Assembly (NCBI RefSeq): GCF_019297835.1
Contig: NZ_CP079203.1
Location: forward strand, 1,585,001-1,649,000
Reading direction: 5' to 3'
Source: Sphingomonas sanguinis
Lineage (GTDB): Bacteria > Pseudomonadota > Alphaproteobacteria > Sphingomonadales > Sphingomonadaceae
Length of the DNA: 64,000 nucleotides
This document shows, one piece after another, positions 8,739-16,372 of the stretch (within the stretch, counting starts at the first letter, position 1; each line of letters starts with the position of its first letter). Below the pieces are notes generated by a model. The model worked only from the letters and a program-made list of their open reading frames with translations. It was not told the origin of the DNA and made no database searches. A program made the translations under genes and the position numbers.

Positions 8739-9470
8739 TCACGCAACCGCCCTTTTGAACCGATCGAACAGCCGCGTCCGGGCGGGGAGCGGGTCGGCAC
8801 GAAGCCCGGCCAGCACGTCGCGGGCCAGGAAATGCGCGGTGATCCGCCCTGCGGCGAAGATATCCGGCCATTCCGCCGTCCCGCCTTCGCGCAGGAAATC
8901 CGGCAAGGCGAACAACCGTGTCTCATAACCGGACGCCGCACCGATCGACACCGCACCGCCGCTGCGAGGGCTGACATAGGACAGATCGGCCTTGGCGCCG
9001 GTCACGGTACACTGCTCCAGATCCAGCCCGAAGCCGAGCTGCCCCAGCACCAGTAGCTCATAGCGCACCAACGCCCCCGCCCAGCCCCGCGCAGACGGCG
9101 CCGACTCGATCGCGGTCAACACCGCGTCGAGCGCGTCGTAGAGAACCGGATAAGGCTGCTCCTCGGGCAGCGCGGCGGCGGTCAGCGCGCAGAGCCACTC
9201 GATCCCTGCGGCGGCCAGCGGCTCGCCGTGCAACCCCGCGCGGCTATGCCCCGGCTCGACGGTCAGCGCGGCAAGCTGCTCGGCCGTCCGCGCCCGCCAC
9301 TCCCCCCGGATCGCATTGCCCGGCTGCAGCACCGGCCGCAACGCCCGCGACCGCCCACCCCGCACATAACCGGGCTGCACCCCGTCACCGCGGGTCAAAG
9401 CCCGCACGATCGCCCCATGCTCGCCATGCGGCCGGACCGACAGGATTATGGCGGGGGCGATCCGGTGCAT
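8739..9470 (-). CDS. recO: DNA repair protein RecO
   Basis: Recombination mediator of the RecFOR pathway that binds ssDNA and SSB and anneals strands, 243 residues. The N-terminal OB-fold is recognisable from [20 protein letters not shown] and [19 protein letters not shown]. The helical C-terminal part includes [19 protein letters not shown]. The zinc-binding cysteines of some RecO proteins are reduced to one Cys in QCTVTG here. The start ATG is at 9470. The AT-rich islet begins directly upstream of this gene, so its promoter lies in or next to foreign-looking DNA. Confidence 0.9.
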   Translation of the reverse strand: MHRIAPAIILSVRPHGEHGAIVRALTRGDGVQPGYVRGGRSRALRPVLQPGNAIRGEWRARTAEQLAALTVEPGHSRAGLHGEPLAAAGIEWLCALTAAALPEEQPYPVLYDALDAVLTAIESAPSARGWAGALVRYELLVLGQLGFGLDLEQCTVTGAKADLSYVSPRSGGAVSIGAASGYETRLFALPDFLREGGTAEWPDIFAAGRITAHFLARDVLAGLRADPLPARTRLFDRFKRAVA

Positions 9471-9736
9471 GGGTGAGGATGTAGGGGGGAATGGGGTGGG
9501 ATGCTATGATGTTCATCCATCCAAGGGCAAGGCGTTAGACCACGACCACTCGAAGACAAAATGGGTGCATGGCGGGCATAAATTGCTTCGATTTATACCA
9601 CCATTCCAACTACCTATATAGATCATATACACCGAACAGGATTTAACGCCGAGCGATATACAATAAGTTTAAATCGAGAACTTTCTTATACCAAACCCTA
9701 GATGCTCACTTTCCTCGCATCATTATCCAACCAACA

Positions 9737-10498
9737 TTATTGAAAAAATAGGCGAAACCTTTGACCTGATGCCGGTCCAAATTCAATCCAACTGGGAAGC
9801 TCAGCCAAGTTTATCTGCAGGCTATTCACGGCATCGACCGGATTGTTGATAACACGTCCGAACACGCCATTTTGGTAGCCCTCACCGTCTATCACCATAC
9901 GCATTCCATCAAGGACGCCTCGCGGTCCAGTCGACATGCCACGTAATTTTTCCGCTTCCGCTTCAGGCACGATCCCATAGGATGGCGACCATGTGCCAGT
10001 CCTTGGCCAAACCTCTAGACAATATCCGTTTGGTCGCTTGTGCAACGCGTGACCGTAAGGTGTTGGTGGGGATTGCGATCCGCGCCTCGCACCTTTAACC
10101 GCGTTTACAACCTGTTCCGCCCAATCATTGGTTCTAAGGTTAACATATAATCGGGTTGCAATTGCGGATGGAATAATTTCCCTATCTAGATTTCCCGGAA
10201 ATAAGCCGATGAGGGGAAACTTTGCCCCTCTGGTACGTAGAGCACGATCTAGCGCATATGCGAGTTCTTCTTGGCATGGTTCACTTTTAAGGCTATTCTC
10301 AGTGACGTATATGGCCCATGCGACTACGCCTGGATCTTTAATAGCAACATCAATTTGCTCCCAAAGCCTCCGACCAGCCAAAAGTTCAACGCGATCATAT
10401 CCGACATCCAGGCCTCTGGCGGAAAGCTCAGCAATAATATGATCTACATCCTCCTCCTCATTGTCCTTCCAAGCATATGTAAGCCAAATTTTTGTCAA
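9737..10498 (-). CDS. TIR-domain protein with unassigned C-terminal domain, candidate defence effector
   Basis: A 253-residue cytosolic protein. Residues 1 to about 135 form a TIR/SEFIR-type domain: KIWLTYAWKDN as strand A and box-1 region, a GYDRVELLAGRRLWEQID stretch, AIYVTENSLKSEPCQEELAY, then GLFPGN. In CQEELAYAL, Glu78 aligns by eye with the catalytic glutamate of NAD-cleaving TIR domains (KEIVTAL in SARM1). Residues about 150-253 form a compact second domain that I do not recognise, with YCLEVWPRTGTWSPSYGIV and ending in FRLFF. Start is TTG at 10498 with GGAGG seven bases upstream. No Thoeris, CBASS, pAgo or other defence partner is adjacent, so it may act alone or be a remnant. NADase activity is inference. 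Confidence 0.82.
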   Translation of the reverse strand: MTKIWLTYAWKDNEEEDVDHIIAELSARGLDVGYDRVELLAGRRLWEQIDVAIKDPGVVAWAIYVTENSLKSEPCQEELAYALDRALRTRGAKFPLIGLFPGNLDREIIPSAIATRLYVNLRTNDWAEQVVNAVKGARRGSQSPPTPYGHALHKRPNGYCLEVWPRTGTWSPSYGIVPEAEAEKLRGMSTGPRGVLDGMRMVIDGEGYQNGVFGRVINNPVDAVNSLQINLAELPSWIEFGPASGQRFRLFFQ

Positions 10499-10531
10499 CT
10501 TTACGCCTCCAAATTTTCAACAGCCCCGCTT

Positions 10532-10559
10532 AAAATATCACAAACTGAAATTTTCACAA
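10532..10559 (-). promoter_or_regulatory. candidate promoter of the TIR-domain gene
   Basis: Read on the minus strand, TTGTGA and TATTTT are separated by 16 bases and lie about 34-60 bases upstream of the TTG start. The surroundings are AT-rich, so chance matches are likely. Confidence 0.3.
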
Positions 10560-10630
10560 ACTTTTAACCCTACGTTGCGCAATTTATTATCAGATAACTT
10601 TTATTTATTACAACTTCAGGTGAATTTTCT

Positions 10631-12550
10631 TCACCGGCTATGGTAAAAGTCGTACACCTGCTGCGCGACCGCCTGGCTGACTCCCGGCGCTTTCCGCAAG
10701 TCCTCAAGACTGGCGTTGCGCACCGCGCGCCCCGTGCCGAAGTGCATCAACAACGCCTTTTTCCGTGCCGGGCCGATGCCGGGCACTTCGTCGAGCGGGC
10801 TGGCCCCCATCGCCTTGGCGCGTTTGTCGCGGTGCGCGCCGATCACGAAGCGGTGGACTTCGTCGCGTAACCGCTGGAGGTAGAAGAGCAGCGGCGCGTT
10901 GACAGGCAGCATCCGTTCGCTGCCGTCCATCATGTGGAAGACCTCGCGCCCCTCGCGGCCATGATGCGGGCCCTTGGCGACGCCGACCAGGCAGACATCC
11001 TCGATGCCCAGATCTTCCAGCACCGCCTTGGCCGCGTTGAGCTGGCCGCGGCCGCCGTCGATCAGCACCAGGTCGGGCCAGGTCGCATCGTCGCGGTCGG
11101 GGTTTTCCTCCAGCTGGCGGGCGAAGCGGCGGCGGAAGACTTCGCGCATCATGCCGAAATCGTCGTTGGTCGCCGCCTCATTCCCCTTGATGTTGAACTT
11201 GCGATACTGGCCTTTCTGGAAACCCTCCGGCCCCGCCACGACCATGGCGCCCAGCGCATTGGTGCCCTGGATATGGCTGTTGTCGTAGACCTCGATCCGC
11301 TGTGGCGGTTCGGACAGGTCGAAGAAGTCGGCCACTTCGCGCAGCAGCCTGGCCTGGGTGGTCGACTCGGCCAGCCGCCGGTCGAGCGCCTCGACCGCGT
11401 TGCGCTTGGCCTGGTCGAGCAGCCGGCGGCGGTCGCCGCGCTGCGGCACGGTGAGTTGTACCTTGTACCCGGCGCGCTCGCCCAGCGCCTCGGTCAGCAA
11501 TTCACCCTCGGGCAGTTCGCGGTCGAGCAGGATCGTCTTGGCGGGCGGCACTTCCTCGTAGAATTGGGTGAGGAAGCTGGTCAGCACTTCCTCCTCGGGC
11601 ACGTCATTGGTGTGTGCGGGGAAGAAGCTGCGATGCCCCCAATTCTGGCCGCCGCGGATGAAGAAGGCCTGGATGCCCATCACCCCCTCGCGATTGGCCA
11701 GCGCGAAAATGTCGGCGTCGCCCAACCCTTCCGCGTTGATCGCCTGCGTACCCTGGATGAAGGTTAGCGCCTTCAGCCGGTCGCGCAGGATCGCGGCCAG
11801 CTCGAAGTCCATCGCCTCGGCCGCCGCCTGCATCTGGGTGCCCAGCTTGGCCTGGACCTGGGTCGACTTGCCGCCCAGGAAGTTCTTGGCGTCGGCGACC
11901 AGCTCGGCATAGGCGGCCTCGTCGATCCGGCCGACGCAGGGCGCCGAGCAGCGCTTGATCTGATAGAGCAGGCACGGCCGGTCGCGCCCCTTGAAGAAGC
12001 TGTCGGTGCAGGAGCGGAGCAGGAACAGCTTCTGCAGCGCGTTCAGCGTGTTGTTGACGCTGCCCGCGCTGGCGAAGGGGCCGTAATAATTGCCGACCGC
12101 ACGCCGCGCGCCGCGATGCTTCTGGATGCGCGGGAAGTCATGGTCGTTGCGCAGCAGAATGAAGGGGAAGCTCTTGTCGTCGCGGAGCAGGACGTTGAAG
12201 GCGGGGCGATAGCGCTTGATGAGCTGCGCCTCGAGCAGCAGCGCCTCGGCTTCGTTGTTGGTCGTGACGATCGTCATCGACCGGGTCTGTGACACCATGC
12301 GTTGCAGGCGCTTGGGTAGGCGGTCGACCTGCGTATAGTTGGCGACGCGGTTCTTCAGCGCGCGGGCCTTGCCGATATACAGCACGTCGCCGCGCGCATC
12401 CTGCATCCGGTACACGCCCGGCCGCAGCGGCAGCGTCGCCAGCACGTTGCGGATCGCCGCCACCCCCGCCTTCAGATCGGGCGCATCGGCCCCGCGCAGG
12501 GTGAAGGTGGATTTCTCTTCGTTGAAGCGGTCGACGGGAGGCTCGGACAT
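10631..12550 (-). CDS. uvrC: excinuclease ABC subunit C
   Basis: Nucleotide excision repair endonuclease that makes both incisions once UvrB marks a lesion; 639 residues, normal length. The GIY-YIG domain is at about 40-120 (PGVYRMQDARGDVLYIGKA). A cysteine-rich segment follows (RSCTDSFFKGRDRPCLLYQI, then KRCSAPCVGRI), and the UVR motif that binds UvrB is near 235-270. The RNase H-like 3' nuclease domain contains IEVYDNSHIQGTNALGAMVV and DLVLIDGGRGQLNAA. A helix-hairpin-helix DNA-binding pair ends the protein (DEVPGIGPARKKALL). The stop codon abuts the AT-rich islet, so the downstream border of this gene is the acquisition boundary. Confidence 0.97.
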   Translation of the reverse strand: MSEPPVDRFNEEKSTFTLRGADAPDLKAGVAAIRNVLATLPLRPGVYRMQDARGDVLYIGKARALKNRVANYTQVDRLPKRLQRMVSQTRSMTIVTTNNEAEALLLEAQLIKRYRPAFNVLLRDDKSFPFILLRNDHDFPRIQKHRGARRAVGNYYGPFASAGSVNNTLNALQKLFLLRSCTDSFFKGRDRPCLLYQIKRCSAPCVGRIDEAAYAELVADAKNFLGGKSTQVQAKLGTQMQAAAEAMDFELAAILRDRLKALTFIQGTQAINAEGLGDADIFALANREGVMGIQAFFIRGGQNWGHRSFFPAHTNDVPEEEVLTSFLTQFYEEVPPAKTILLDRELPEGELLTEALGERAGYKVQLTVPQRGDRRRLLDQAKRNAVEALDRRLAESTTQARLLREVADFFDLSEPPQRIEVYDNSHIQGTNALGAMVVAGPEGFQKGQYRKFNIKGNEAATNDDFGMMREVFRRRFARQLEENPDRDDATWPDLVLIDGGRGQLNAAKAVLEDLGIEDVCLVGVAKGPHHGREGREVFHMMDGSERMLPVNAPLLFYLQRLRDEVHRFVIGAHRDKRAKAMGASPLDEVPGIGPARKKALLMHFGTGRAVRNASLEDLRKAPGVSQAVAQQVYDFYHSR

Positions 12551-12610
12551 CGGGTGCGATTTAGGAGCGCGGGGGGCGGATCGCTACCCTGTGCGATGGC
12601 TTTGGTTCAC

Positions 12611-12648
12611 GCGAAGACGCGAAGACGCGAAGACGCGAAGACGCGAAG
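12611..12648. repeat. tandem octamer repeat GCGAAGAC
   Basis: Four full and one partial head-to-tail copies of GCGAAGAC in the gap between uvrC and the next repeat. Slippage-prone, non-coding and of unknown role. Confidence 0.9.
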
Positions 12649-12681
12649 GTTTTTTGTTCGCGCAGAGGACACAAAGGCGAT

Positions 12682-12793
12682 TCCTCCCCTGTAAGGGGAG
12701 GGGGACCAGCGAAGCTGGTGGAGGGGTGTCCCCGCTGGCCGTGACACCCCTCCGTCAGTCCTGCGGACTGCCACCTCCCCTTCCAGGGGAGGA
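12682..12793. repeat. family A paired palindromic repeat, copy 3 (reverse orientation)
   Basis: Same structure as the copy at 1420 but inverted: outer arms CCTCCCCTGTAAGGGGAGGG and CCTCCCCTTCCAGGGGAGG, with ACCAGCGAAGCTGGTGGAGG on the left and CAGTCCTGCGGACTG on the right. It ends nine bases before the SMR exporter stop codon. Confidence 0.9.
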
Positions 12794-12801
12794 AAGATAT
12801 C

Positions 12802-13122
12802 TCAACCCTGCGCGAAGAGCTTGGTCCCCATTACGCCGATCACGGTCAGGACCATGAAGCCCGCCTGGATCGGCGCGATCTTGTCGCCGAACACGATGGC
12901 CCCGCCGATCACGACGCCCACCGCGCCCAAGCCCGTCCACACCGCATAGGCGGTGCCCGCCGGAAGCCCGCGCATCGCCAGCGCCAACAGACCCATGTTC
13001 ACGAAGCTGAGGATGATCGGCACGCTCGACGCCTGCCAGGTGGCGACGGTCGCGGCCCATTTCAGGCTGAGCGCCCAGCAAATCTCGGTAATTACGGCAA
13101 TGCCCAGAATGACCCATGCCAT
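12802..13122 (-). CDS. small multidrug resistance family exporter, Gdx/SugE type
   Basis: A 106-residue protein with four transmembrane helices, forming antiparallel dimers in the inner membrane. Glu13, the proton and substrate site of SMR proteins, is present in VITEICWALSLKWA. The signature PAGTAYAVWTGLGAVGVVIG matches the Gdx (guanidinium exporter, formerly SugE) branch, rather than the AYAIWSG form of EmrE/Qac drug pumps. The likely role is proton-coupled export of guanidinium. Start is ATG at 13122, with AAGGAG eight bases upstream inside a small hairpin. That hairpin, plus an ACGA-loop hairpin further up, resembles a guanidine-II riboswitch. Confidence 0.9.
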   Translation of the reverse strand: MAWVILGIAVITEICWALSLKWAATVATWQASSVPIILSFVNMGLLALAMRGLPAGTAYAVWTGLGAVGVVIGGAIVFGDKIAPIQAGFMVLTVIGVMGTKLFAQG

Positions 13123-13123
13123 C

Positions 13124-13169
13124 GGAGCGTCTCCTTTGTCACGGGCTCGGGGATATGGGCATCGTCGCC
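13124..13169 (-). promoter_or_regulatory. candidate guanidine-II (mini-ykkC-like) riboswitch of the SMR exporter
   Basis: On the minus strand, GGCG-ACGA-TGCC (13169-13158) is a four-pair hairpin with the ACGR loop of guanidine-II aptamers. After 23 bases comes GGAG-ACG-CTCC (13134-13124), a hairpin whose 5' arm is the Shine-Dalgarno of the exporter. Two ACG-loop hairpins, the second hiding the ribosome site, upstream of a Gdx gene is the class layout. Against it: the second loop is ACG followed by C rather than ACGR, and the stems are short. Confidence 0.4.
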
Positions 13170-13260
13170 GGAAACCCGAAAGAGACGGCGATGCGGCCCC
13201 GTAGTGACGGGGTTATGTGATTTGGGGCTCTGCCCCTCCACCACCGGGCTTTGCCCGGCG

Positions 13261-13272
13261 CCCCCCCCCCCC
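13261..13272. repeat. run of 12 cytosines
   Basis: Uninterrupted C12 in the gap between the SMR exporter region and repeat B2, just after GGGCTTTGCCCGG. It could vary in length between cells or reflect sequencing uncertainty. No gene reads through it. Confidence 0.9.
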
Positions 13273-13310
13273 AAGCCGAGCTCGGGGAGGAATGGGCTTT
13301 CCCCACCCTC

Positions 13311-13406
13311 CGTTCAGGCTGAGCGAAGTCGAAGCCCACGCCCTGCCCTATCCCCAAGCAGAGGAGAGGGATTCCCTTAGGCTTCGACTTCGCTCAGCCT
13401 GAACGG
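13311..13406. repeat. family B inverted repeat, copy 2
   Basis: Left arm CGTTCAGGCTGAGCGAAGTC and right arm GACTTCGCTCAGCCTGAACG flank about 60 bp that contain CCCACGCCCTGCCCTATCCC and GGGATTCCCTTAGGC. It sits downstream of the last F0 gene. Confidence 0.88.
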
Positions 13407-13491
13407 AGGTGGTGGTCTTTTGGCTTTCCAAAACGACCGAACCGCGCCTCGGCTTCCCGAAGCGCGGTCCTGTCTCCGGCCCGAAAGCCGA

Positions 13492-14154
13492 TCAGTTCGG
13501 GCGACCGAGCCCCGAAATGGTGCGGTCGATCATCGCGCGATCCGCATCCGCCGAGTGATGCTCGGCGATCAGCAGACCGGCGGCCTTCGCGGCGGCCTCG
13601 GCGGCACGGGCGCGGACCTCGGCCAACGCGGCGCGCTCGGCAGCGGCGATCTTGTCCTCGGCCATCTTGGCGCGACGCTCCATCAGCGCCTCGGCATCGG
13701 CCTTGGCCTTGCTCAGCAGCTGACCCGCTTCATGCTGGGCCTGGGCACGCATCGCCTCGGCATCGGCATGGGCGGCCTTCGCCTTGGCCTCATATTCGGC
13801 CTTGAGCGCTTCGGCTTCCTGACGCAGCTTATTGGCTTCGTCGAGCTGGGCGCGGATACCGGCGATCTTCTGATCGAGCGAACGACCGATCATCGACGGG
13901 ACCTTCTTCACCAGCATCCCAATCAGCACGACCAGAGCGGCAAGCGCCACCCAGCCGGTCGAATCGAAACCCAGCGCGGTCGGGCTGGCGGCGTGATGCT
14001 CGGTCTCGGCGGCTGCGACCGTGTTGCCGGTCAGACCATCGCCCTCGCGGATCGGCTTCTGCGTCATACCTTCGGCCGATGCCGCGTCGGCCAGGTTCTG
14101 CGCGACCAGCGCATCGGCATTGGCCGCTGCACCGCTTGCGGAATGATTAGCCAT
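13492..14154 (-). CDS. atpF: ATP synthase F0 subunit b
   Basis: Peripheral stalk subunit that joins the membrane rotor housing to F1, 220 residues. A single membrane helix lies at about 67-85 (WVALAALVVLIGMLV). It is followed by a long, Ala/Glu/Lys-rich right-handed coiled coil (LDQKIAGIRAQLDEANKLRQ). The N-terminal 65 residues before the membrane helix are an unusually long Ala/His-rich extension. The ATG at 14154 overlaps the b' stop by eight bases, which supports this start despite the extension. Last gene of the F0 operon; no F1 genes follow, as is usual in alphaproteobacteria. Confidence 0.93.
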   Translation of the reverse strand: MANHSASGAAANADALVAQNLADAASAEGMTQKPIREGDGLTGNTVAAAETEHHAASPTALGFDSTGWVALAALVVLIGMLVKKVPSMIGRSLDQKIAGIRAQLDEANKLRQEAEALKAEYEAKAKAAHADAEAMRAQAQHEAGQLLSKAKADAEALMERRAKMAEDKIAAAERAALAEVRARAAEAAAKAAGLLIAEHHSADADRAMIDRTISGLGRPN

Positions 14155-14641
14155 GCGCGCTCACCTTTCGCACCGCGTCGGCCGCCGCATCCTCGCCCAC
14201 CTGGACGCCGGACAGCTTGGCGACGAGATCGCGCGCGGCCTCGGCCGCCACGGTCTGAAGATTGGCCATCGCCTCGACCTTGGCATTGGCGATCGCCAGG
14301 TCATGATGACCCAGACGCTCGGCCAAGTCGGCATCGGCCGCCTTCACCTGCGCCTCGAAAGCGTGGGTGGCCCGCGCCTTGGCAGCGTTGGTTTCGGCCA
14401 TCGCGGCGACACGGGCGGCGTCCATTTCGGCCCGCCATGCCGCCTCGACCCGGTCGGCCTCGGCACGCGCGGCCTCGGCTGCCGCCAGATCGCCGGCGAT
14501 ACGGCCTTCGCGAGCGTCGACGGTCGCCTGAATCTTGGGCACCATCCCACGACCGACCACGAAATACAGCAGGCCGAAAGTGATCAGGAGCCAGAAGATC
14601 TGCGACGCATAGGTCGCACTGATCTGTGCTATCTGGGGCAT
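14147..14641 (-). CDS. atpG: ATP synthase F0 subunit b'
   Basis: Second, divergent stalk subunit found in phototrophs and alphaproteobacteria; it pairs with b as a heterodimer. It has 164 residues with a membrane helix at about 12-32 (QIFWLLITFGLLYFVVGRG) and PKIQATVDAREGRI starting the coiled coil. The rest is Ala-rich helix. Order c-b'-b matches the alphaproteobacterial F0 operon. It starts 63 bases after atpE and overlaps atpF by eight bases. The symbol follows the alphaproteobacterial b' usage and is not the F1 gamma gene. Confidence 0.93.
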   Translation of the reverse strand: MPQIAQISATYASQIFWLLITFGLLYFVVGRGMVPKIQATVDAREGRIAGDLAAAEAARAEADRVEAAWRAEMDAARVAAMAETNAAKARATHAFEAQVKAADADLAERLGHHDLAIANAKVEAMANLQTVAAEAARDLVAKLSGVQVGEDAAADAVRKVSAHG

Positions 14642-14704
14642 GGAGTCCTCGTTGCCATATCAACCGGGCGCATCGTCAGCGACACGCCCGGCCGATCCGA
14701 ATGA

Positions 14705-14932
14705 TTAGGCGACGAACACCAGGATGATCATCGTCACGAAGGCAAGCAGGCCCAGAAGCTCGGCACCGGCGAAACCGATGAAGAGGCGGCCCTGCTGGCT
14801 GTCCGCCGCACCCGGATTGCGCAGCGCGCCTTCGAGGAACTTGGCGAACACGTTGCCTACGCCGAGCGAGGCGATGCCCATGCCGATAGCGGCCAGACCG
14901 GCACCGATCAGCTTCGCGGCTTCTGCGTCCAT
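14705..14932 (-). CDS. atpE: ATP synthase F0 subunit c
   Basis: Rotor ring subunit of 75 residues: two transmembrane helices in a hairpin, with the proton-carrying glutamate in GFAGAELLGLLAF. The first helix has the Gly/Ala-rich packing pattern (LIGAGLAAIGMGIASLGVG) and the loop is ALRNPGA. ATG at 14932 has GGAG eight bases upstream; a GTG nine bases earlier would touch the Shine-Dalgarno and is rejected. Glu without the extra Q/ES pattern of sodium rings suggests proton coupling. Confidence 0.97.
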   Translation of the reverse strand: MDAEAAKLIGAGLAAIGMGIASLGVGNVFAKFLEGALRNPGAADSQQGRLFIGFAGAELLGLLAFVTMIILVFVA

Positions 14933-15013
14933 TTCAATCACTCCAGTTCAAAAAGGGTCGTTTGGGTATTCAAGTCGGCGGCGCGTCCGCCCGCCCGATC
15001 CGGCGTTACCGGA

Positions 15014-15805
15014 TCAGTGCAGGTTGACGGCGTCGTTCAGATAGACCGAGGTCAGCAGCGCGAAGACATAGGCCTGGATCGCGGCGACCAGCAGTTCGAG
15101 AAGCGTGATGCCGATCATCAGCAGGAAGCTCGGCAGGGTGATGAGCGCGGCGTAACCGGGACCCATGTTGATGCCGTTGATGACGAAGGCAGCGAGAACC
15201 TTCAGCAGGATATGCCCCGCGGTCATCGCGACGAACAGTCGCAGACCCAGCGAGAAGGGGCGCACCAGGAAGCTCATCAACTCGACCACGAAGATCAGCG
15301 GAATCATCAGCTTGGGCGTACCGTGCGGCACGAACAGCGCAAAGAAGTGGAAGCCGTGGCGGCCAAAGCCGACGATCAGCACGATCGCGAACGAGATCAG
15401 CGCGAGCACGCCGGTCACGGTCACATGGCTGGTCACGGTGAAGGGGTGGACACCAGGCACCACGCCGAAGGGCAGCAGGCCCAGCACGTTGGCGAACAGG
15501 ATGAACATGAACAGCGAGAAGACGTAAGGCAGGAAGCGCTTGCCCTCCGGCCCGATATTCGACGTCAGCATCGAATTGACGAAGCCGGTGAACCCCTCGA
15601 CCGCCGCCTGCCAGCGTCCGGGGACCAGATCGCGCTTCATGCCGCCGATCATGAAAACCCACAGCGCGACCAGCGTCGCCACCATCCACAGAGCGGAATT
15701 GGTGAAGGAAAGGTCGTAGCCGCCGACCACCCAGTGCTGACCGAGCACCGGCTCGATCAGGAACTGGTGCATCGGATCAATCTTGCCGCCCGATTCTGCC
15801 GCCAC
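15014..15805 (-). CDS. atpB: ATP synthase F0 subunit a
   Basis: Stator channel subunit through which protons reach and leave the c-ring; polytopic, 263 residues from the chosen start. The essential arginine is in the helix FSLGLRLFVAMTAGHILL, and the C-terminal helix has LELLVAAIQAYVFALLTSVYL. MHQFLIEPV near the N-terminus is typical. GTG at 15805 gives the usual short N-terminus (AAESGGKIDPMHQF); an ATG at 15823 would add six residues and cannot be excluded. It lies in the operon between atpI and atpE. Confidence 0.96.
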   Translation of the reverse strand: MAAESGGKIDPMHQFLIEPVLGQHWVVGGYDLSFTNSALWMVATLVALWVFMIGGMKRDLVPGRWQAAVEGFTGFVNSMLTSNIGPEGKRFLPYVFSLFMFILFANVLGLLPFGVVPGVHPFTVTSHVTVTGVLALISFAIVLIVGFGRHGFHFFALFVPHGTPKLMIPLIFVVELMSFLVRPFSLGLRLFVAMTAGHILLKVLAAFVINGINMGPGYAALITLPSFLLMIGITLLELLVAAIQAYVFALLTSVYLNDAVNLH

Positions 15806-15838
15806 GCTGCTTCGTTCCCACATATGACGAACGCCCGG

Positions 15839-16156
15839 TTACTCCGGGCGTTCGCCAGAAATCCGAATGATCTGCCTGAACGCCACGCCGATCCCCAGGA
15901 ACAGCATCACGATCAGGGCCCAGGGTGCGGTGCCGAACCAGCGGTCGAAGAGCCAGCCGATCAACGCACTGCCGACAAGACTTCCGATCAGCGCGGAGAT
16001 CACACGGCTGCCCTGGGAATATCCCCTGTCGGCATCCACCTTCACCCCCTGCCGCGCTGCGCCTTCCGCTTTCGCCTTAGCCAGTCGCTGATCCAGCGCG
16101 GCCAGACGCGGATCGTCCGCATCGCCAAAGTCCTGTCCGGGTTCCTTCTCCGCCAC
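15839..16156 (-). CDS. atpI: AtpI-like F0F1 assembly protein
   Basis: First gene of the F0 operon, 105 residues. A charged cytoplasmic N-terminus (DPRLAALDQRLAKAKAEGAA) is followed by two membrane helices (VISALIGSLVGSALIGWLF and WALIVMLFLGIGVAFR). The pattern is that of AtpI/AtpZ-type proteins, which assist c-ring assembly or ion supply. GTG at 16156 has GAGG eight bases upstream; a GTG at 16183 would lengthen it by nine residues. The start therefore remains open. Confidence 0.85.
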   Translation of the reverse strand: MAEKEPGQDFGDADDPRLAALDQRLAKAKAEGAARQGVKVDADRGYSQGSRVISALIGSLVGSALIGWLFDRWFGTAPWALIVMLFLGIGVAFRQIIRISGERPE

Positions 16157-16233
16157 GCAGCCACCCTCACCTGATTTCGTCACCGAAGGGGAGAATGCGC
16201 GCGAACGGCGAGCGACCCCGCCAAGGCGAGGCC

Positions 16234-16262
16234 CGTTTAGAAAGCCCCTCCCCCCAAGTCAA
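16234..16262 (-). promoter_or_regulatory. candidate promoter of the F0 operon
   Basis: On the minus strand TTGACT and TAAACG lie 17 bases apart, about 80 bases upstream of the atpI start. The -35 box is strong and the -10 box is weak. No other -35-like hexamer was seen in the gap. Confidence 0.4.
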
Positions 16263-16372
16263 CCGCCTGGGGGTAGGCTTGTGACAGATGTGTTAAGCAT
16301 TGTTGCCGGGGAGTGACAGGAAACCGGCCCTCCGCCCTCTTTTCTACTCCCCCTCGCCGGGCCTTCTTTCTT

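Larger units (their letters stand above)
9480..10630. other. AT-rich islet between recO and uvrC
   Basis: Base composition falls sharply compared with both flanks and recovers at the uvrC stop codon (10631). The segment holds one convincing gene (9737-10498, minus). The 9480-9736 part has no open frame of useful length and no recognisable terminator, repeat or tRNA. The 10499-10630 part is the AT-rich upstream region of the gene. No integrase, insertion-sequence ends or obvious direct repeats are seen at the borders. Composition and content together suggest horizontal acquisition. Confidence 0.75.

Noticed and set aside
9480..9736. Partner gene for the TIR protein
   Set aside because: No frame longer than a few dozen codons, no ribosome site and no recognisable motif in this AT-rich stretch.
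12611..12648. Octamer array as a CRISPR
   Set aside because: Units are 8 bp and directly abutting, without spacers.
12802..13122. SMR gene as a quaternary-ammonium resistance (qac/emrE) determinant
   Set aside because: AYAVWTGLGAVG and overall pattern match Gdx/SugE rather than Qac.
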